From assembly GCF_030272695.1 (NCBI RefSeq), contig NZ_JARFYN010000011.1, positions 81,653 to 145,652 of the forward strand: DNA of 64,000 nt, read 5' to 3'. The DNA is from Martinezella calliandrae. GTDB lineage: Bacteria > Pseudomonadota > Alphaproteobacteria > Rhizobiales > Rhizobiaceae. This document shows, one piece after another, positions 54,210-62,016 of the stretch. How positions within the stretch are numbered: the stretch's first letter is position 1; each line of letters begins with the position of its first letter. A program made the translations under genes and the position numbers. The notes beneath the pieces are model-generated. The model was not told where the DNA came from and did no database searches. It saw only the letters and a program-made list of their open reading frames with translations.

Positions 54210-55119
54210 CTATATTCCGCGGCTCGTTCCTCGTGCATCTGCCGCATTTTTCGTTATGCGACCCACGAGCCCGGCCCGCTCGTTGATGATGCGCAATGCA
54301 ACCCGCATCGCATCATCGACGTCACCTTGCTGTTGTGCCATCAGTGTGGCGGACGTATAGCCGTGCCCGACTTGGCAGCGAAATCGCAAAGGATGGCGCT
54401 GCCGCACCTCTGACAGAACACCTCCATACTCAAGACATGTCAATGGCGAGAGCTCGCCAATTTGTTTGACAAGCGCCGGGTCGGTCTTGCGGCCGGCGGC
54501 GATCGCCACTTCGATGCGGATGTCAATTGGTACCGCCATTGCAGGCCCTGGCGGCTGTTCGGCGAAATGAATGATTGCGTCAGCAAGACTGTCTGCCGGC
54601 GCACTGAGATCCACTGGGGTCGTCTCGAGCGCCGCCAGTGGCAATATCAGGCGACGATGCATCTTTGGGGGCCTGAACCAAGGCTATTCCACCGCATATT
54701 TTGATTGCACCTAAACCGGAGGCGCCGTCGTTCATCGTGCCGCTCAAGATGACACCGATTCATCGCGGTCCGCAGCATAGGACGGCCGAGTGCAAGAGGG
54801 GATCGATTAAGGGGCGAACAAGATTTTCTTTCGGTCCGTTGCCGAGTAACAGCTTTTCGCCGGTGATCAGCAGGTGATGATCGGATGGCGCGACGTATAC
54901 CTGCCCCACGCTAACAACTTCGCCATCTTCGGCCTTTTTGACCGGCAGGCCTCCTGAAGCTTGGGCGAGGGCGTTCGAAATGCCCGATCCTTCGGTCGAC
55001 ACATGAAGGACAACCAGCACGGCGGCTCTGAGGTCGGCCGGCAGTCTCGACAATATGGTTCGTAGAGGGGCCGAAGAGCCCGCAGATCCGCCGATGTCGA
55101 CGATGTCGCGGTTGGCCAT
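54210..55119 (-). pseudogene. CheB-type methylesterase, broken
   Basis: The frame opens well at 55119 (MANRDIVDIGGSAGSSAPLR; GGAGG upstream) and carries the Ser elbow GGSAGS and His in VLVVLHVS. It stops at TGA after LCCGPR (54760), where the family reads R-V-I-G. In the same frame beyond the stop follow IGVILSGTMNDGASGLGAIK and CGGIALVQAPKDA, holding the catalytic Asp region. Another frame change near 54660 leads to AALETTPVDLSAPADSLADA and a C-terminal accessory domain ending at 54210. Two lesions make it inactive. It lies just upstream of the fusion kinase whose CheB domain lacks the His. Confidence 0.8.
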
Positions 55120-55284
55120 GCTACCTCCTTGTTCCCATGGAACCGGTCGCAGCTGCCCTTGTTCTGCCCGGACCCATGCAGAAGGTGGCACTGGAAGGGT
55201 AGCACGATAGGGCAGCGTAGACAGCAAATGCGTGCATAGCATCATCTTCGCCGACTACCATAGACGCGCGCTTCTTTCGCGTTA

Positions 55285-55590
55285 TCAGTGTCTCCGCGGC
55301 AGGCAATGAAAGGCGTGCTCTCGAAGATCATCAAGTGAATCCGGCTTGATGTAAATCCGTGCCCTACGTGCTGCTCGGATAAAAGCGTCGCGAGCCGTAC
55401 GTGCGGAGAGATTGCCTTCAATGGCCGAAAGGCAGATCTTGATCGCAGCCGTATAGTGGTCGTCTTCCTCGCCCGGCCACCCGTCCATCAGACAGTCGAC
55501 CGCGTCGATAGTGTTTTTTATCTCGCGGAATTGTCCGATACCCCTGAGCTCCAATAGGACGGATCTCTCCCAGTCTCCCTTTTCTGTCAT
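55285..55590 (-). CDS. DUF982 family protein, copy 2
   Basis: A 101-residue DUF982 protein: LRGIGQFREIKNTIDAVDCL, MDGWPGEEDDHYTAAIKICL, then AFIRAARRARIYIKPDSLDD. It is the paralog of the 43.4-kb copy, with all main positions shared. The start at 55590 fits the paralog. A GGAAC-N16-GGTT site ends 22 bases upstream of the start, the same geometry as in copy 1. Function is unknown. Confidence 0.88.
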   Translation of the reverse strand: MTEKGDWERSVLLELRGIGQFREIKNTIDAVDCLMDGWPGEEDDHYTAAIKICLSAIEGNLSARTARDAFIRAARRARIYIKPDSLDDLREHAFHCLPRRH

Positions 55591-55611
55591 GCGCCACCTC
55601 CGGCGTATCCA

Positions 55612-55636
55612 AACCAAAAGCCGGCGGCAATGTTCC
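55612..55636 (-). promoter_or_regulatory. EcfG-type promoter for DUF982 copy 2
   Basis: Minus strand: GGAAC, 16 bases, GGTT. Distance from the -10 element to the start codon is 21 bases, against 19 in copy 1. Confidence 0.65.
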
Positions 55637-56202
55637 CGCCGCCGGGAAAAGGGTCTTATGCGCGTGGAGAGACGCAGATCGGTGAGAGTCTGCATACCAT
55701 TCAAAGACGGACGTCCAAGCGGAATGCCACAAGACGTCGTGACTGGATTTCTCAATGCCCGACAACCAGGCCCGCGGCCGCCCGGTCGGGCTCACAAAAC
55801 CGGCGGATTGCTGGTTGCCGACGATGTCGGGAATTCCGTCTGGCGCATCACCTCTGCTCATCAGTGATGATCTGTGAATGACAACCGGTTTCAAGCCTTA
55901 TCAATGGCTGGATCTACTGTCGAAGATAAGGAACCGGCCGCCGCATCCCTTAAAGACTGCGGCATTGCCTTGGGTGTCTTTGCCACTTCTCCAGGGTCGA
56001 GGTAATGCGCCGGAACGCGCAACACCGATCGCATCGCCTTTTCAGGGTGCATGTTGGTTAATTCCGCGCGGGATCACGGCCGGCGCAACCCTGCAACGAT
56101 TATATTTTACCCAGCCCGCAAAATCCTAGACGCGACTTGAGGGTTAGATCGGAGAGGTCTGTCGACAGATATTAGAATGCAAAAAATTTCGTTGACGAGG
56201 TC
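55637..56202. other. intergenic stretch, no gene recognised
   Basis: About 570 bases between the DUF982 promoter and the sigma-factor promoter. Short frames exist on both strands but none has a family-like product. The 3' part becomes AT-rich toward the sigma-factor promoter. Confidence 0.5.
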
Positions 56203-56227
56203 GGAACAAGCCGCGGGCAGCCTCGTT
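56203..56227 (+). promoter_or_regulatory. EcfG-type promoter upstream of the sigma-factor gene
   Basis: Plus strand: GGAAC, 16 bases, CGTT; full consensus. It lies about 255 bases before the sigma-factor start, which would allow autoregulation with a long leader. Confidence 0.7.
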
Positions 56228-56483
56228 CATAAGAAAAATAAAGAAGAGCGCTTGACAAAGTCGCCTGGTGTTCGCGGATTCTTGCGAGCGGGAGAAAAAT
56301 GCGGGCGAAGACTCGCAGTCATTCGTTCTTCATCATGACCGTCAAATAGAAAACCGATCACGGCATGACCATGATCCGGCGGCATCCGTCGGACACGCAT
56401 ACGGTCGTGCGCGGGACTGTCGAGCGTCTCGAACCTGGTGGAATCAGGCTCGTTTCTCTTGAAAAAGCATGTAGGAGGAGGCC

Positions 56484-56987
56484 GTGACTGACAAGAGCCG
56501 ATCTGCTTGCCTGCAGGACGAAATTGTAGAGCTCATCCCGGCGCTTCGAGCTTTCGCCAAGACATTCCATAAAAGTGCGGCAGACGCCGATGATCTTGTT
56601 CAGGAAACCTTGGCAAAAGCTCTCGGGAACCTTGAGCAATTTGATCAAGGTACCCGTCTCAAATCCTGGCTGTTCACCATTATGCGCAATACGTTCTGTA
56701 CGAAGTTCCGGATCGCCAAGCGCGAGGCGCCGGGAAATCAGAAATGCGTCTCAGGCATCGGCGTGGAACCGCCATCACAAGAGTGGACCATTCGCGCCAA
56801 AGAATTGGAACGCGCCTGCAACCAGCTCGCCGAGCCTTATCGCGCCGTTCTTGAGTACGTCGTCATTGAGGGCCGCTCCTATGATGATGCTGCCGCAAAA
56901 TTTGGGTGTGCGATCGGCACAGTGAAAAGCCGCATTAATCGAGCGCGGCGGCAGCTTGCAGCCCAACTGGGCGAGGAGATCAACTAG
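56484..56987 (+). CDS. ECF sigma factor, EcfG-like (general stress response)
   Basis: A 167-residue ECF sigma factor. Region 2 reads ADDLVQETLAKALGNLEQFD, then GTRLKSWLFTIMRNTFCTKF, which closely resembles EcfG/RpoE2 proteins. Region 4 reads LEYVVIEGRSYDDAAAKFGC, AIGTVKSRINRARRQLAAQL, the DNA-binding HTH. A start at 56484 has GGAGG 7-11 bases upstream. EcfG factors direct the general stress response and recognise GGAAC-type promoters like those around it. The usual partners PhyR and NepR are not adjacent, so this is probably an extra EcfG paralog controlled from elsewhere. Confidence 0.88.
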   Translation: MTDKSRSACLQDEIVELIPALRAFAKTFHKSAADADDLVQETLAKALGNLEQFDQGTRLKSWLFTIMRNTFCTKFRIAKREAPGNQKCVSGIGVEPPSQEWTIRAKELERACNQLAEPYRAVLEYVVIEGRSYDDAAAKFGCAIGTVKSRINRARRQLAAQLGEEIN

Positions 56988-56991
56988 GCGC

Positions 56992-57409
56992 TTATTTCGA
57001 ATTTCGATCGTGTCTGGGTGTGGGCCTTCCCTCGCCGAAAAGCACGCGAGCGATGTGGTCGAGTTCAATAGGCTTCCTACAAGGGACGAAGCCGATAAAG
57101 CCGGCCGCGAGATCTTGCTGATCGGGCGCAAAGCGCGAAGATATATGGAATACCGCTGGCTTCGAGCGCCTCCGCTACAGGGAAAATTGCCTGGCCACCG
57201 AACTTCAAATCGAGAATTGCGCCGTCGACCTCGCCCTTGCCAATGGGTGCGAGCGTGTCCTCTACACTGGTGACGGGTCCTATGATCGAGGCGCCAAGCT
57301 CGTCTAGCTTTTGCCGCAGTTTCTTGGTCACAAAATCCCTTTCTTCGACCATAAGAAGTCTTTGGCCGTCGAACATGAGACCGTGGTTATTTGTCAGCCT
57401 CTTCACCAA
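56992..57409 (-). pseudogene. single-domain response regulator, frameshifted
   Basis: The minus-strand frame from 57409 (GTG start) begins with a receiver domain: GLMFDGQRLLMVEERDFVTK, DGAILDLKFGGQAIFPVAEA with the phosphoacceptor Asp, then IPYIFAL. Here the frame breaks near 57135. In a neighbouring frame the domain continues as FAPDQQDLAAGFIGFVPCRK, PIELDHIARVLFGEG, ending at TAA 56992. The acidic pair is altered (EERD instead of EDEY). It parallels the regulator at 50.1 kb. Its end lies 5 bases from the sigma-factor stop, convergently. Confidence 0.8.
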
Positions 57410-57544
57410 ATTCGTAAGCAGACACTGACCTCGGAAGACGCGCTAAGGAAGGCATCATGAATTCGTCCAAGCATAGGAAGACTGTGAAGCCAACCGATCG
57501 CATCTCGCCGACGATCCCTGAGTGATCCGAACGAGATCTCGGTC

Positions 57545-57768
57545 ACCGATGCCCGAAACAGTGAAAGGCGAACCGCCAAAGATCTTTCCGTTTCTTGGAT
57601 CGTCCCGTCTTGCCGAGACGATTGATCGTTTCAAAGTCGATGCTGTCGTTCATGGTCATGTGCATCGGGGAATCTACCAAGGTCACACCCCTGGGGAGTC
57701 TGGTCTTTAACGTCACCGTCAATGTCGAAAAGCCGACTGGGAAATCCTATGCATTGCTGGAGATTTAA
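57545..57768 (+). pseudogene. metallophosphoesterase, C-terminal fragment
   Basis: The fragment encodes KGEPPKIFPFLGSSRLAETI, then VDAVVHGHVHRGIYQGHTPG, the GHxH metal-binding end of a calcineurin-like phosphoesterase. A frame change follows near 57700, after which FNVTVNVEKPTGKSYALLEI completes the family C-terminus up to TAA. The N-terminal two thirds, with the other metal ligands, are absent. Confidence 0.72.
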
Positions 57769-57826
57769 CGATTGCGCGATGGTCAATTTTACGAAAGGTT
57801 AGGTCCGCGAGCAAAATTTCTTCACT

Positions 57827-58903
57827 TTAGGATGGAAGCCGATCTGATTTTTCCAGCCAATGCAGCACCGCCATTTCATTCTCGTCCATCCATTTGCGAA
57901 ATTCGGCTTTCATGCGCTTCCTTGCGCGGATCCCTGCGAGATTGCCGGTTTCGAAGTCCTCGAACACGCGGGGATGAATATAGGATCGCCGGCAGACGGC
58001 ACGCGTGTTGACCAGTCTTTGAGCGACATCGTCGATCACACTGTTGATCTGCCTTGCCCGTGTCGCGGCGCTGTCGGCTGGCTTGATTTGCGCCAGGGCC
58101 GATGCCGCCATGCATGTGGCGCCCCAGATGCGAAATTGGCGGGTGCTGAAATCGCCACCCGCGGTCTCGCGGATATAGGCGTTGACATCCTGAGAGCGTA
58201 TCGGATGGCGCAGGCCATCTTCGTCCAAATATTGAAATAGCTGCTGGCCGGGCAATTCCTGAAGCACGCGTATGGCGCCGATGATGCGCCGATCATTATA
58301 TTGTAGCCGCCATTCCTTGCCGGATTTCCCCTTGAAATGAAAGTAGATGTTTGAACCGGCCAGCTTGACGTGTCGGTTGCGCAGGGTCGTCAGCCCATAA
58401 GAGCCGTTTTCGGTGGCATAGACCTCATTGCCGACACGGATGTAAAGTCTGTCCATCAGCCGAATGACGGTTGCCAGACCCTTGGCAAGCCCCGGCCGGC
58501 GTCGGCGAAGATCGAGGTCGGTTTGTCGCCTGATGTCCGGCAGCGCTTTCGCAAATTCCGCCAGATGCGCAAACTTTTCCCGATCCCTTTCCTCGACCCA
58601 GCGCGGGTGATAGCGATATTGCTTGCGTCCCTTGGCGTCGCGGCCAACGGCTTGCAGATGCGAATTCGGGTCTGGCGAGATGACGACGTCGGTATAGGCC
58701 GGCGGTATCGCAAGCTCAGCATAACGGGCAAGCTCGCTTTCCTCCGTGATCCTCCCGCCGGCCTCGTCGTAATAAAGAAAGCCGTTTCGAGACTTTCTGC
58801 GTCGGATGCCGCTCTCCAATCCCGCAAGATAAACGATGCCGGAGTTGTTTTCGGTTTCATCCATCATACGCACCACAGCAAGCCCGTCGAATAGCGGCGG
58901 CAT
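57827..58903 (-). CDS. type IB DNA topoisomerase (poxvirus-like)
   Basis: A 358-residue topoisomerase IB. N-terminal YAELAIPPAYTDVVISPDPN and GRKQYRYHPRWVEERDREKF are family blocks. The catalytic domain includes IRLMDRLYIRVGNEVYATEN, the KGKSGKEW loop, DFSTRQFRIWGAT, and the active-site Tyr in CRRSYIHPRV. It relaxes supercoiled DNA through a 3'-phosphotyrosyl link. ATG 58903 is chosen; TTG 58906 is next to it. A full-consensus GGAAC-N16-CGTT promoter lies 20 bases upstream, so stress control is likely, as for related genes in other alphaproteobacteria. Confidence 0.92.
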   Translation of the reverse strand: MPPLFDGLAVVRMMDETENNSGIVYLAGLESGIRRRKSRNGFLYYDEAGGRITEESELARYAELAIPPAYTDVVISPDPNSHLQAVGRDAKGRKQYRYHPRWVEERDREKFAHLAEFAKALPDIRRQTDLDLRRRRPGLAKGLATVIRLMDRLYIRVGNEVYATENGSYGLTTLRNRHVKLAGSNIYFHFKGKSGKEWRLQYNDRRIIGAIRVLQELPGQQLFQYLDEDGLRHPIRSQDVNAYIRETAGGDFSTRQFRIWGATCMAASALAQIKPADSAATRARQINSVIDDVAQRLVNTRAVCRRSYIHPRVFEDFETGNLAGIRARKRMKAEFRKWMDENEMAVLHWLEKSDRLPS

Positions 58904-58922
58904 CAAACCACAGTGATCGGGG

Positions 58923-58947
58923 AACGTTATTTTTCAGCCTTAGTTCC
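58923..58947 (-). promoter_or_regulatory. EcfG-type promoter for topoisomerase IB
   Basis: Minus strand: GGAAC, 16 bases, CGTT. The site is nearly symmetrical, so the plus strand also matches (AGTT), but no plus-strand gene follows. Confidence 0.7.
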
Positions 58948-59023
58948 GTAGAGCTCAAGATCCACGCAGCCGTGCGAAAGCGATCATTCAATCAGTTATC
59001 CCCCTTTTGCTTCAACCCATCCG

Positions 59024-59194
59024 TTACTCTGCGCTTACGGGGATGATTGACGTTTTCGTCATTGGCGTCGCGCGCGGCTTCACCGCTGTCCTTGGCCGGA
59101 AGGTAGCCTGCCGGTTTCGATCCGGCGGGTCCTTCCGAGCGCGGTGATTGGTCCGTTGTCCCCGGAGCGCGTCCTTGGGTTGCTGGTGTTTCAT
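59024..59194 (-). CDS. small hydrophilic protein, possibly frameshifted
   Basis: GGAGG lies 6 bases before ATG 59194 and a GGAAC-N16-GGTT site lies 26 bases upstream, so a gene starts here. The annotated frame gives a 56-residue, very basic product ending at 59024. Shifting by -1 after about 10 codons gives a more natural hydrophilic sequence (TDQSPRSEGPAGSKPAGYLP, then AKDSGEAARDANDENVNHPR) that runs to TGA at 58992. I suspect a one-base loss near 59167 and that the second reading is ancestral. No family is recognised. Confidence 0.45.
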   Translation of the reverse strand: MKHQQPKDALRGQRTNHRARKDPPDRNRQATFRPRTAVKPRATPMTKTSIIPVSAE

Positions 59195-59219
59195 CGTCGA
59201 CCTCCTATGTTTTCGACCT

Positions 59220-59244
59220 AACCTCGGGATCGAGACCATGTTCC
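59220..59244 (-). promoter_or_regulatory. EcfG-type promoter for the small gene at 59.2 kb
   Basis: Minus strand: GGAAC, 16 bases, GGTT; 26 bases from the -10 element to ATG 59194. Confidence 0.6.
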
Positions 59245-59309
59245 GGCTAAAGGCGCTGTCGGCAGTGGCACACTGTCGCTACGCATCGCACATTGGGTGT
59301 CGGCGATGG

Positions 59310-59908
59310 TCAAAACTTTCACGAGGAGCTGACGTTTGATGCGGCGAGGCATGATGGCTTCACTTTCGGGGGTGCGGCCGTTCCCTATGCGATCGCCGCC
59401 AAATTTGCCTGGCCCGATCGAGCGGTCGTTGGTCTGGTCGGCGACGGGGCGACGCAGATGAACAATATGGCGGAACTGATCACCGTCGACAAATATTGGA
59501 AGACCTGGAGCGACCCCCGCTTCGTCATCTGCGTGTTCAACAATGAGGACCTTAACCAGGTGACATGGGAGCAGTGCGTCATGGCAGGCGATCCTAAGTT
59601 CGATGCATCGCAGCGTATTCCCGATGTCGCTTATCACCGTTTCGCCGAGCTGATCGGACTGAAGGGTATTTTCGTCGACCGGCCCGAAGATGTCGGGCAG
59701 GCCTGGGATGAGGCGCTTATAGCGGGGAGAGCGGTGGTCTTGGAAGTCAAGTGATCCGGAGGTACCCCCGATACCGCCGCATCTTACCTTCGAGCAGATG
59801 CGCCATCTTACAGCGGCGTTGATGAAAGGGGATCCTCAGGAAAGCGGCGTCGTCAAGGGCACGGCCCGACAACTGCTCGACGCCATTTTGCCGGGACGCG
59901 GAAACTGA
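59310..59908 (+). pseudogene. thiamine-pyrophosphate enzyme (pyruvate oxidase/acetolactate synthase-like), C-terminal remnant
   Basis: The main piece reads GAAVPYAIAAKFAWPDRAVV, GLVGDGATQMNNMAELITVD (the GDG...NN thiamine-diphosphate motif) and VICVFNNEDLNQVTWEQ, as in the TPP domain of PoxB-like enzymes. Just upstream, another frame shows RRGMMASLSG, the preceding family segment. After VVLEVK (59754) a two-base loss shifts the frame: DPEVPPIPPHLTFEQMRHLT and GVVKGTARQLLDAILPG continue to TGA 59908. The FAD/PYR domains are absent. At least two frame changes and the 5' truncation make it non-functional. Confidence 0.78.
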
Positions 59909-59929
59909 CAAGACGCAGCATTTGATTGC

Positions 59930-60367
59930 TCAAAGCTCGATGAGGGCGATGCCGAGATCCTTGCGGTGGCGGCGGCGCAAGTACGCCGGTGTCTCGATGA
60001 TGGTCACTTCCAATGTCGGATAAACGATGCCGTCGAGGAAGTGACCGCCGCGCGTGGAGCCATCCTTTAGGCCCAGAACGGCATGAAGGTGCAGGCTCGC
60101 CTTGCCGTCGTCCCCGGCGGCAATATCGCCAAGAAGGCTCAGGACCTCACATTGCTCCGCGACCGGAATCTTACGGTAGCTGCGGCTTGCGATATCGAAC
60201 CAGCCGACCGTCGCTTTTTCAAAAGCGCCGATCGCGGTGACCGATGCGGCGGTCATCTCATAGGTCGTTGCGAAGTTGCTGAGGGTAGAGAAAGCCTCTT
60301 CTTTCGCATCGAGCACAACGACGTACGTGCGTTGACCGTCTGTCTCGTTGATCTGTGCGAAATTCAT
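59930..60367 (-). CDS. PPC/DUF296 domain protein
   Basis: A 145-residue protein of the PPC (plants and prokaryotes conserved, DUF296) domain: RTYVVVLDAKEEAFSTLSNF, ASVTAIGAFEKATVGWFDIA, then LHLHAVLGLKDGSTRGGHFL and VYPTLEVTIIETPAYLRRRH. The HLHAVLG and GGHFLDG segments hold the conserved His/Gly residues. In plants this domain occurs in AT-hook DNA-binding proteins; the bacterial role is unknown. A GGAAC-N16-GGTT site lies about 50 bases upstream of the start. Confidence 0.87.
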   Translation of the reverse strand: MNFAQINETDGQRTYVVVLDAKEEAFSTLSNFATTYEMTAASVTAIGAFEKATVGWFDIASRSYRKIPVAEQCEVLSLLGDIAAGDDGKASLHLHAVLGLKDGSTRGGHFLDGIVYPTLEVTIIETPAYLRRRHRKDLGIALIEL

Positions 60368-60418
60368 GGCAATGACCTCGCTGTGCCTGTTGCCGCGCTG
60401 GAACTGAACATGGTTTAG

Positions 60419-60443
60419 AACCGTGGCGCGACCGGAAGGTTCC
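60419..60443 (-). promoter_or_regulatory. EcfG-type promoter for the DUF296 gene
   Basis: Minus strand: GGAAC, 16 bases, GGTT. It is back to back with a plus-strand site of the same kind at 60497. Confidence 0.65.
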
Positions 60444-60496
60444 TGAAAATGGGTGGGGGGACATTTTTCTTGTTACCTGCAATTTTGCTGTTTTCG

Positions 60497-60521
60497 GGAA
60501 CCAAGCCGAGGGCAGGTGGTT
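60497..60521 (+). promoter_or_regulatory. EcfG-type promoter for the SDR gene
   Basis: Plus strand: GGAAC, 16 bases, GGTT, 32 bases before the SDR start codon. Confidence 0.65.
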
Positions 60522-60552
60522 GGGGATGGGAGTTCACCTCAAGGAGGAAGCC

Positions 60553-61410
60553 ATGGCCACCCATCCGACGCCCCCATATCCGTCACAACAGCAGCCGATG
60601 CCCGGCCATACCGCCGCCATGCAGCCGGTGCCGGATCATGGGGAAAAGTCCTACCGAGGCTCGGGCCGGCTCATCGGCAAGAAGGCGATCATCACCGGCG
60701 GCGACAGCGGTATCGGCCGCGCAGTTGCCATCGCCTTTGCGCGTGAAGGCGCCGACGTCCTCATTGCTTATCTGGATGAAGACGATGACGCGGAAGAAAC
60801 CCGGCGCTGGGTGGAGGACGCGGGACGCAAGGCAGTTCTCGTTCCCGGCGATATCCAGGACCCTCAACATTGCCGCACAATCGTCGATGAGGCGGTTTCT
60901 CAACTCGGCGGGATCGACATTCTCGTCAACAATGCCGCCCATCAGGCAAGCTTTCACGACATTGGCGATATTAGCGACGGCGAATGGGAACTGACCTTCA
61001 AGGTCAATATTCATGCTATGTTTTATCTGACCAAAGCCGCCATTCCGCATATGAAACCGGGAAGCGCCATCATCAACACCGCCTCGATCAATTCGGACAA
61101 TCCCAATCCCACATTGCTTGCCTATGCCACAACCAAGGGCGCCATCCAGAATTTCACCGCCGGTCTCGCGCAGATGCTTGCTGAGAAGGGGATCCGCGCC
61201 AATGCCGTAGCGCCCGGCCCCATCTGGACGCCACTCATTCCTTCCACCATGCCCAAAGAGGCGGTTGAGAATTTCGGGAAGCAGGTCCCTATGAAGCGGC
61301 CGGGGCAACCTGCCGAACTTGCGACGACCTATGTGATGCTCGCCGATCCGATGTCTAGCTACGTCTCCGGAGCTACGGTCGCCGTGACGGGAGGCAAACC
61401 GATCCTATAG
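60553..61410 (+). CDS. short-chain dehydrogenase/reductase (YghA/glucose dehydrogenase-like)
   Basis: A 285-residue SDR with a Pro/Gln-rich N-terminal extension (TPPYPSQQQPMPGHTAAMQP) before the Rossmann core. The cofactor motif is GGDSGIGRAVAIAFAREGAD, NNAA marks beta 4, and the catalytic Ser (TASINS) and Y-x-x-x-K (YATTK) are present. This extended type, like YghA and general stress protein 39, is repeatedly linked to stress regulons. ATG 60553 has AAGGAGGAA upstream. A GGAAC-type promoter precedes it. The substrate, probably a sugar or aldehyde, is unknown. Confidence 0.9.
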   Translation: MATHPTPPYPSQQQPMPGHTAAMQPVPDHGEKSYRGSGRLIGKKAIITGGDSGIGRAVAIAFAREGADVLIAYLDEDDDAEETRRWVEDAGRKAVLVPGDIQDPQHCRTIVDEAVSQLGGIDILVNNAAHQASFHDIGDISDGEWELTFKVNIHAMFYLTKAAIPHMKPGSAIINTASINSDNPNPTLLAYATTKGAIQNFTAGLAQMLAEKGIRANAVAPGPIWTPLIPSTMPKEAVENFGKQVPMKRPGQPAELATTYVMLADPMSSYVSGATVAVTGGKPIL

Positions 61411-61442
61411 GGACGGGCTCTCTGTAATATCAGGAGATGCAC

Positions 61443-61787
61443 ATGGACGCCTATGGACGATATTGCAAGGGTACCGCTCCACCCGGCTTCATAGCGGATT
61501 TATCCGCAAAGTTGCGAGGCCGGGCGGAGGCAGCCCGAAACAAGATAGTTTGGGGTGCAGCCCTCAAACTACGCAGAGTTGCCAGTATCCGCTGGAATCC
61601 GGCATGGGGCATCCACGATGGGCTACCAGTATGTGTGGGGCTGCGGTATTTCGGCCGAATTTGCGCTGCTTATCGCGGCCACGTGCACGCATCCTCGTTC
61701 TTAAGATGTGCGAAAATTCCACCCGCTAGCAGCTTGTTTCAAAACATGCGGTACCGTTCAGGAGACAGCTATGACCAGAACCTTTGA
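61443..61787 (+). CDS. possible small hypothetical protein
   Basis: An open frame of 114 codons (MDAYGRYCKGTAPPGFIADL...) begins 6 bases after AGGAG, an ideal distance, 33 bases behind the SDR stop. The sequence resembles no family I know and its composition drifts toward Arg/Cys in the second half, so the gene may be frameshifted or spurious. It overlaps the next gene by 17 bases. Confidence 0.3.
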   Translation: MDAYGRYCKGTAPPGFIADLSAKLRGRAEAARNKIVWGAALKLRRVASIRWNPAWGIHDGLPVCVGLRYFGRICAAYRGHVHASSFLRCAKIPPASSLFQNMRYRSGDSYDQNL

Positions 61788-62016
61788 TCTCTCCAACTTT
61801 TCCGATGAGGAACTGACTTCCTTGATCGAAGAGGCGACGACCTTGCGAGACATTAGGCGGGAGAGCCGTGATCGTGAGCCTGCAATAGGTGCGGACGGCT
61901 CGAAAGGCCAGGATGTACGGGACCCGGACCACGGGGCCGTTCCTACGCCGACCCCGCGCGACGTTAAGGAAGAGGGGCCATCCCACGGGGCGCCAGATAA
62001 ATCCTCCGGGGCCTGA
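61771..62016 (+). CDS. small hydrophilic hypothetical protein
   Basis: An 81-residue protein starting MTRTFDLSNFSDEELTSLIE, a predicted helix, and continuing as a disordered Asp/Gly/Pro-rich tail (DPDHGAVPTPTPRDVKEEGP). GGAGA lies 7-11 bases before the ATG. No family is recognised. Its place behind the SDR and its composition fit the stress-related small proteins of this region, but no GGAAC-type site precedes it directly. Confidence 0.55.
   Translation: MTRTFDLSNFSDEELTSLIEEATTLRDIRRESRDREPAIGADGSKGQDVRDPDHGAVPTPTPRDVKEEGPSHGAPDKSSGA

Noticed and set aside
55139..55163. GGAAC-N16-TGTT on the plus strand between the CheB remnant and DUF982 copy 2
   Set aside because: No plus-strand gene follows for more than 1.3 kb, so it is probably a chance match and shows the background level of this motif.
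58921..58945. GGAAC-N16-AGTT on the plus strand overlapping the topoisomerase promoter
   Set aside because: It arises from the near symmetry of the minus-strand site, and no plus-strand gene lies directly behind it.
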